Shown in pieces: positions 56,663-64,000 of a stretch of DNA of 64,000 bases. The position numbers and the translations under genes were made by a program. Numbering within the stretch: position 1 is the first letter of the stretch; each line of letters starts with the position of its first letter. The notes beneath the pieces are model-generated. The model was given only the letters and a program-made list of their open reading frames with translations, was not told the origin of the DNA and did not search any database. This DNA comes from Lagopus muta (taxonomy: Eukaryota; Chordata; Aves; Galliformes; Phasianidae): positions 136,923,957-136,987,956 of the forward strand of contig NC_064433.1 in the NCBI RefSeq assembly GCF_023343835.1, written 5' to 3'.

Positions 56663-59600
56663 TTGGGGCTTTGGCTGCTTCCTTTTTAAACTGTTGCTAC
56701 AAAGGCTAAGCAAATGGGTTAGGAAATGCATGCAATAAGTTGCCCATCTCCCTAAAAGAGCAAAGATTATCTGTTTTCAGTGCTGTTACAGCTACTTCCA
56801 TGATGTACGTCATCGTGACAACTCTCGATTTTCGCTAATGACTTTGTGATTGTAACAGGAACCGATAATTTTGTGTTTACTGAGCACTAGATACCAAATG
56901 TTCTTATCTGATATTCAAATAAGTGAAGAGGTGTATTTTCTCACACTCAAATTATTTGGTTTATAAATAAATTTTACAGCGTTAATTTATCTGAGGATAA
57001 AGTATTCTTTTCTTCCATTAACCTAATTAACATTGAGAGTTGCCAAAAATGAACATTTCCTCCAGAAATGTCCTGCAGCAAAACCATACAGCATTCTCTT
57101 TTCTTCTGCAACTAATCTTCAGTTTACATAGGTAAGGAAAAGCAAATTTTTGAAGGGCTTGAGCTGGAAAGAAAGGCTATCTATATGAGTAAAGCTACAC
57201 AAATACTTCACTATTTTGACTGTCTCACACAAGCTGTTCTTTAATATCATTTAACTGGCTAAGTGTTTGTAGACCACATCTGTGTAATGAAGCATTAAAA
57301 CTAAGAATGGACTTCCCTAATCTTATGAGCTAAGGGTTCTAAATGCCTTGCAGAAGTTGTTAGCATTTTGCTGAATTAAGCTTCTGTTAAGCTACTACCT
57401 AATGCTTGTGGTGGAAATCAGAATGCAGCATCTGTAAAGAAATCTTTTTTCCCCCTCTCATTTAGGTTTGCCATAGCAGACTGCACTTAAAACCAACATC
57501 AACAACACCACAGAGTTATTAGGTATTAATAAGATCACTTTATGCAGTATTCAGAATTTCTGATGACATCTTAAGTACTTGTTAGCTGTTGGAGATGATT
57601 GTAGGTCTGTACTGGATTATCTAGAAGGAGAGAGAAAGGCGCAATCAGTCAAAATAACACCATATCATAGCAATAAATTTCAAGCTTAAAATAGTAAGTT
57701 TAATAGAGATCTCTAAGTACAAATAAAAATATCACCAATTGTTTTGCTAGGTAGGACCTGAGTTGCAGGCCCTTCATTTTCCATTTGTGCAGCTTTCCTG
57801 ATGTGACCTGATGATTGCTTATATTGACATCAATTTATTTGCTGGCAACCCATTTTGTCTGTTTGAATCACCCATCTTATCAAGATAATTTTCTGTTGTT
57901 GCAATGATGTCATCTGATTTGAAGGGGATAAAAAGGTGAGAGGAATGCTCAAGGTGCGAGGGCTTTTCTTCTTGTATGTTTTATAAGTTTCAAGGTATAT
58001 TTGCAGATTAAACTCCTGAGAGTGTCAGCAAGTCAAAATCACATTTGTAAGCACCTCTACTGGGAGAATATAAAGGCAGCAATGGGTGCGTTTTTAAAGA
58101 AGTCATGTATTGAGTTTGGAAACAATGTAAAATTAGAATTATCATTCCTCTCATTTGGTCTAAATAACTAAGTGCAATTAAAGTCCAAATCATGTCGTAT
58201 GACCTTTTGTTTTAATTCAGAACAGTTTGATTGGCAGCCCATGTTGTGACTGGATATAAAAGAGTTTGTGAGTTATGGCCTTGCTTGGAGGGTGGAGGTA
58301 AAGAAAAATGGTTTGTGCACTGTGCAAAGACCAGAACTGTTAAACCATCCTCATGTAACTATGTAGGCCTTAGTAGTAAGGTCTGTGAAGCACCCACTGC
58401 ACCTGGGTGGATTTCTGGCCCTGCAAAATGCCAAGTTTAGTGCATGGCTCATGATGGTTCCCAGAGGTGATGTGCCTTGCAAGAGCAAGGCTGTCCTCTT
58501 ACAACTGACTGACTGTGTGCATTGGCTGCATAGCTGAAATGAGTGGCTTTTGTTCTAGCAATCTTATAGTGGTGGGTTTAAGAAATCGAGGTGGGAGTGG
58601 AGAAGGAATGAGGAGTAACTTTTTGCAAAAGATGATACAGAGGCTGCAGATCCTAAGGATGAGGAAACTAGAGAAGCATCCAGAGCTACTGGCGGTGTAT
58701 AAAGGCTGACATCACACCTTATTTCATTGGACTCCAACTGTGATACTTCTCAGAAAGTTTTGCCTGTGTTTCCATATTGCTGAAATGAAGGACTGTTTCA
58801 GAAGTACAAGGAAGTTACTATATCATATTCAGTTGCATTTTTTCCTCTTTAACTTTCATAATAATATTTATTAAGGAATAATTATTATTATCAGCAAGGT
58901 AATTCTGACATTTACTTTGCTCAGCTAGTCTATTTGCACAGTTGTTGAGATCTGGGGAGCAAAAGGGGAGCAAGGTTGGTTTTTCAGTGTTGTCTCTCCA
59001 TGACGATGTGCATCTAAGCTGGGCTGCTAGTGAAGTCTACATTTAGTTATCATTGAGCTGAGTTTTGCTTTAGTTGCAGATTCATAGTTTTGGAATTATT
59101 TAAAGATGAAGCGTTCATGCGGAAACTGACTTCTGTACTTGTTTTCAGAAGTGTGTACGTTACTGTCTGTGGGAACGATGCTGAGTATCTTAATATACAT
59201 ACACATACAGCGTTCTTGGCTGTGTGGCCTCACAGATGGGGCCAGATGGGGGCTAACTTGAGGTCTGTTATGTGAAAGCAGATGACTGTGGTGGGGGGCG
59301 TGAAGAATCACATTTTTGCTGAGATGTTGAAGGGCGTAGCAAACAACAAAACCAGTTGGCAATGTTTAATACTGCTCGGATTCCTTTGCACTGTGCTTAC
59401 TGTAAGAGTTCCAGCAAAGGTCTCTATGAATTGAGTGCTTGCTCAGATGAAACAGGCTCTCAGATTAGACAGAATGTAATTTTCTTTTAACTCTTTTTTC
59501 AGAGCTCCTCACTTGTCAAAAAGACCAAATATATTTAGTGGGAGGGATTAATATTCAATCTTTCTATCCTTCTTCTCTACGTCTTTTCCTTGATATTGTC

Positions 59601-62600
59601 CAAAGAAATTCCAGACCAAAATGCTGGTTTCAGCTCTGCTGGGGAAGTAATCAGAGCTCTTAGTTTAGGTCATTAGCTCTTAGTCAGGCCATACAGAGAC
59701 ATTTTTGTGGTACATCTCACATCACAAACCTTAGTGTGTTGCAGCAACCTGGCTACAACTTGAATTTCTGCTGTGAGACTCGTACTGTGTCACAGATGTG
59801 TTTTAGCTTAAGGCAAACAACAGCATTTAGCCTTCAAGCTTAAGCACAATGTAGTCTGAAACAGTTGTGGTGTGGCTGCTCCTATGCAGGACGAGGTGTC
59901 CTGGTATGTTACTACGATCAGAGATGAGTTCAGTCCTGTGGTATTGATGTTCTCATTTCTGCTTCTCTGTGTCACGTGTGGGCATGGCCTCTGTGCTGTA
60001 TGGGACTCGTCCACCAGTGTCTGAGGGCAAGTAAGCTGCTTTTATGAAGCCCAGTTAGGTCAAGCTGTGGTACAACCCTGTTCAAACATAAGGATGTTTC
60101 CACTGTGAGTAAGCGTGGTTGTGAAACGCTTGCCAACTTGTGAAGATAAAGGCTCAGTGAATGAGACAGTCTCAACTCCCACTCGTACTATTGCCCTGGA
60201 TGTTTGCCTAGTTTCCTTCCTGTGATCCAAATCTGTGCTTGGGGATGCCCTGATTTGCATAGCATTGATACGGTCGACTTTGTAGCTTAAAAGCCTCTTG
60301 CTTGCTGCAACTGATATTCCTCTTCACTTCTGGTTTTTTTATACAAATGGGGGAGGCACTGCAAAGGCCTGCTGTGGGTGGGGAGGCTTTGGGAGCAGAA
60401 CCAGTTCAGGCATTGCCTCCTGCGACAGGCCTGGCTGTCCCCATATCTGTCTGGGGACAAAGTGCTATGCATCCTGCAGCAGCTGGATTGTTTGCAGTTC
60501 TGGAGACACTCTGGTAGGATGGGTTTCCAGGTCCTCCAGCCCTCCTTCTCAGAAGGCAAACTTTTTAAAGCTGAACTTTGATCTGCGTGTTTGTTTGCAT
60601 GGAAGGAAAATGTAAAAAATGCTGGAGAATCCCTGAGTTCTTGGGGTGAGAGGTTTTTTTCAGTTGTTTAAAAATTTTGGAATTTAGAGTCAAAATACAT
60701 CCTGGATTTAAATCTGAGATGGGAGCTGATTCACATAGTGAAGCTAAAACCGGTACAGATTAACTACTATGAAGGTCAGGATGAATGGTTGCTAGATAGA
60801 GAGTTAGAAATGGTAACTGTAAAACAGTTTGCTAGTAGCAGGAATCAGAAATCAATGTACATTATAATATAAAGCCTTGTGTATCAGGCAACTATAGCTG
60901 CTCACCATATGCTGGGAGGTGAGCAGCATTGCTTGAATAGCATGTTACCATGTTGCAGAGTTGCTATGGCAATATCAAACCAATGAATAAACCACATCAG
61001 AGAGACAGGGAGGTGAGTAAGTGTGAAATTGATTCAGTTGAACACAGGAATATGTGGGAGCCAAATTGGTCAAGATAGAAACTGTGGTAGGAAAATCCTT
61101 TTCTTTGCATGTTTTTAATATATTATTAGAGTGACTTTTTTTTTTTTTAAATGAGATCTTAATAGGTATTTTCTTCACTACAAAGTCTTATGTATTCACA
61201 TGATGCTATGTGTGTATTTCAACACATGTAATGCATTTGGGAAATGTATCCATGCATAATGAATACAGTTAAATATAAACTATATCATTTTTTAAAAAAG
61301 AAATGAAAACAGTTGGTAGTGATATAAACCTAAGAAAAGGTAAATGAACTCGGGTATGAGTTGTGTTATCAGCTGCAAGCTAATATTGTAGAAGTTGTTT
61401 TTGAAAGCATGTTTTCAAATAAAGGACAAGTTTAAGCCTGATGTATTTCTAAACGTGAAGTACAGTGATAAAAACAAATGTCCTGGAGACAGTATGTGTC
61501 TTGAATAGCACATGGATGTAACAAAAGATATCTGTCTGTGCTTTATAGATGGATAGTACAAATATTGATCAAGCTTCTTTGCACTGCTTTGTGAATTTTG
61601 TGACCTATAGTATTTGGAATGTCTTAGAAAATTGTTTTTTGTTTGTCTTGGTTGTTTTAAAACATTCTGGGAAAGGGATCATTATTATAAGGTGTGTTAT
61701 AATCAGTATCTTTCTCTTACTGAAGGAAAAATACAAATACGCATCAGGCATTTTTTCAATTAGGATTTCTCTTTTACTAGTTCATTTTAGTGTAGTTGGA
61801 CAGGATGACAAAATGATACAGATTTTAGGTTTGGGGAAGGTCCTTTTCTAGAGGACTAGAAGGTTTATTTGTTGCATCTGAGTTATGAATGTTGCAAATT
61901 GATACTTCTTTGTGTAGGATGTAATGAAATGTATTTTTAGAGCACTTTTTAGGTTCTGTTATTTTGGGGCAGTAGGTGCGCTTCTGTTAGGTTCAGTGCT
62001 TGTAGTTCTGAAGCTATTAATTTAGTCTAAACTTACTGTTGTTCATTTTAGCTTAACATAAATCAGACATTTTCCACATGCTTTTCTGTTTTCACCCCTA
62101 TTATCTCTTTGAGTGTGTTTACTATGACCAAGCAGACTACATTGCATTTCCTTATGAAGAAAATGTATAAAACAACACTAAGTTAAATAGCATATGGTTA
62201 GGTTTTTGGCAAATGTCAGAATGATCTCGTCAAGTCCAGTCAATATAGCGTATTTTGTCTAATGTATCACTGTGTCATGTAAAAGCCACTGTGCTACTGC
62301 TGTTTCTTTACTCTGAATCAGATCTGCATAGCTCAATTTATTTACAAAACAACCAATATTTCTTTGTGCTTACCATTTTGGCCTAAATTTTAAAGAACAA
62401 TATTTGGCAAATTATTGGCTGAGAAGTTACTAACTGATGGTTTTTACATGGGGATGTGATGAGAAGGCAAAGGGAAACAGAGGACAAGTGTTGGCTGCAC
62501 ACTGTGCTTACAGAGAGCTTTTAGTGATCTGGAATTTTAAAGATGGGAGTAAAGCTTTTGTGTGACACAGTAACATCTTTTCACACTTTTTCTTGCATTT

Positions 62601-63198
62601 CCTTGCAGATGTTAAGCTCTGTTTCTATGTAAGGTTCATGTGATGGAAGGCACCTGCATCTCAAGAGATTGTTCATTTTTGTTGTACTAAATGTGAACAC
62701 AATCTCCAGCTTAATTGAGCAAACCTGCAGAAATCAAGGTTAAACAGATGCAAAAACAGATAAAGTAGGCCAGAAGCAAGTTTGTAGCTCATTGTGTATG
62801 CATGAAGTACATTCCTTCATTTCTCACTTCTTATAGCTGTACACTCTACTTTTTGAATTAGTGTTCAAAATACTCAGAAGCAGTTTTTAAAGCCACACTT
62901 CCCAGTGAAAAAAGGCTGAAAAACCTGCTTCTGGGGCAGGGAGGAAAGAGGTATCTCTATTGGAGGCCACAATTGCATCCTAAGTGAAATGTTGGTTTTT
63001 TTTTTTTTTTTGTTCCTTTTTTTTTTTTTTTTTTTTTTTTTTTTCAGCAATGCATGTTGCTTCAGCTTTTGTATTTCAGCCTTTTGTCTGCTATGAAATG
63101 GTATGGCATAAGGTAGCTGCCCTGCATGGGAAGCCAATGTGGCTTTCCATCCCCAGCCATCAATGGAAAAAAGCATATCAAACTAGTTGTGCCTCCTT
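56663..63198. other. Putative intron; no gene seen; several AT-rich blocks
   Basis: No exon or interspersed repeat is recognised in 6.5 kb. Candidate regulatory blocks lie at 56,860-57,010 and 57,700-57,960, the latter with a CRE-like TGATGTCATC and GATA sites in CTTATCAAGATAAT. Overlapping frames on both strands near 60,290-60,615 are GC-richer but show no domain. T runs lie at about 61,136-61,149 and at 62,996-63,044. Confidence 0.45.
62996..63044. repeat. Double T homopolymer (T16 and T28)
   Basis: A T16 run and a T28 run (63,017-63,044) are separated by GTTCC. CAG follows directly, so it imitates a splice acceptor, but no exon-like sequence comes after it. Confidence 0.9.
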
Positions 63199-63366
63199 TT
63201 AGAATCACAGAATCACCAAGGTTGAAAATGACCTTCAAGACCATCCAGTTCAACCATCCACCTACCACCAATATTTCCTCAGTAAACCTTATCCCTTAGT
63301 AGCATGTATAAATGTTCCCTGAACACCTCCAGGTATGGTGCCTCCACCACCTCTCTGGGCAGTCTG
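63199..63366 (-). mobile_element. CR1 LINE 3' fragment, antisense
   Basis: The plus strand begins TTAGAATCACAGAATCACCA and GGTTGAAAATGACCTTCAAG, continues through CATCCAGTTCAACCATCCAC, CCCTGAACACCTCCAGGTAT and GGTGCCTCCACCACCTCTCT, and stops after GGGCAGTCTG. The consensus (AACCATCCACCTACCACCAA) differs from that of the neighbouring copy. Confidence 0.85.
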
Positions 63367-63428
63367 TCTTCCTGCACTCTGAATCAGTTCCAGAAGATCC
63401 TTGATGGTATTTCAAGATTCTGCAGGAG

Positions 63429-63745
63429 AGAATCATAGAATCATAGAATTGCTTGGAAAAGACCTTAAAGGTCATGAAGTCCGACCACAACCTAACCATC
63501 CTACCCTGACTCTAACAACCCTCCGCTAAATCATGTCCCTGAGCACCACATCCAATTGGTTTTTAAACACACCCAGGGATGGTGGCTCCACCACCTCCCT
63601 GGGGAGCCAATTCCAGTGCTTAACAACCCTTTCTGTGAAGAAGTTTTTCCTGATATCCAACCTCCATTGGCACAACTTGAGGCCGTTTCCCCTTGTCCTG
63701 TCACCAGTGAGAAGAGACCAACCCTTCTCTCACGTGCCTCAGCCT
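63429..63745 (-). mobile_element. CR1 LINE 3' fragment, antisense, second in tandem
   Basis: The plus strand opens with two inverted tail units (AGAATCATAGAATCATAGAA), then TTGGAAAAGACCTTAAAGGT, ACCCTCCGCTAAATCATGTC, GGGGAGCCAATTCCAGTGCT, CCTGATATCCAACCTCCATT and AGGCCGTTTCCCCTTGTCCT, ending near CACGTGCCTCAGCC. Same subfamily as 56,143-56,662, but truncated sooner. Confidence 0.94.
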
Positions 63746-64000
63746 AGGGATGATGATTGGGGGTTGGAGCTTGTTCAGTGTAAGTCTTCCAAAACTTATA
63801 TGTTTTCAGAGGATTGTTAACTGCATTGGATATATAACTGTGTATATGACACATCATTGTGTCATAAAGCAACTTCACATTCACTGAAAATCCTTGCCTC
63901 AAGTACAAGTCATTGTTTTCTATGTGTTCAGACTGTGTGATTTCAGAGGTTTTATTTTTTTGGTACATGGAGAAGAGAGGTTGAAAATAGTCTGACAATG
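63746..64000. other. No gene seen
   Basis: Unique AT-rich DNA to the window edge. Confidence 0.5.

Noticed and set aside
63017-63050. Strong acceptor-like T28-CAG
   Set aside because: The polypyrimidine run is a homopolymer. The sequence after CAG shows no coding frame of interest and no donor of note before the CR1 at 63,199.
1-64000. CRISPR arrays, bacterial operons or phage modules
   Set aside because: No regularly spaced repeats, no ribosome-binding-site-led gene series and no long bacterial-type frames. The DNA is clearly vertebrate.
1-64000. Known microRNA precursors and small nuclear RNA genes
   Set aside because: I looked by eye for common mature miRNA and U1/U6/7SK words and found none. 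The hairpins seen are too short for a precursor.

Overview
The window looks like avian nuclear DNA, most probably chicken or a close galliform relative. It carries thirteen recognisable CR1 LINE fragments with typical CR1 3' tails (near-repeats of ATTCTATG), two short non-autonomous mariner copies resembling chicken Galluhop, avian-type LTR remnants, many A/T homopolymers, and otherwise unique AT-rich sequence. I found no convincing protein-coding exon. The long open frames fall in repeats, GC-rich promoter DNA or unremarkable sequence with no recognisable domain.

Left part (1 to about 30,500): gene-poor DNA, probably intergenic. It holds a probable solo-LTR-like repeat at the left edge, CR1 fragments at 4.1, 4.7, 6.2, 12.9, 27.1 and 29.3 kb, an LTR 3' end at 9.0-9.25 kb, and several AT-rich stretches that look like conserved non-coding elements (11.4-11.9 and 13.5-14.15 kb). 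The one certain gene is a complete tRNA-Val (anticodon AAC) on the minus strand at 27,833-27,905, with intact A and B boxes and a Pol III T5 terminator.

Centre (about 30,540-31,560): a strong CpG island with several GC boxes, an AT-only tract containing a TATA-like run, a consensus splice donor (GAG|GTGAGT at 30,961) and a long C12/T28 pyrimidine tract. I read it as the promoter and non-coding first exon of a plus-strand gene that I cannot name.

Right part (31.5-64 kb): most simply a large first intron of that gene. Six of seven CR1 fragments here are antisense to the inferred transcription, and most of the long homopolymers are T on the plus strand; both fit plus-strand transcription. The region holds two mariner MITE-like copies, an LTR remnant at 43.65 kb, microsatellites and several candidate enhancers. 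The most specific of these is a near-perfect SOX-OCT composite site at 49,292-49,304.

No new multi-gene system is visible. The points of most interest are the unnamed promoter, the SOX-OCT element, the homeodomain-rich candidate conserved elements, and a repeat family carrying a perfect E-box hairpin. Conservation claims are impressions from sequence texture only, because no alignment could be run.
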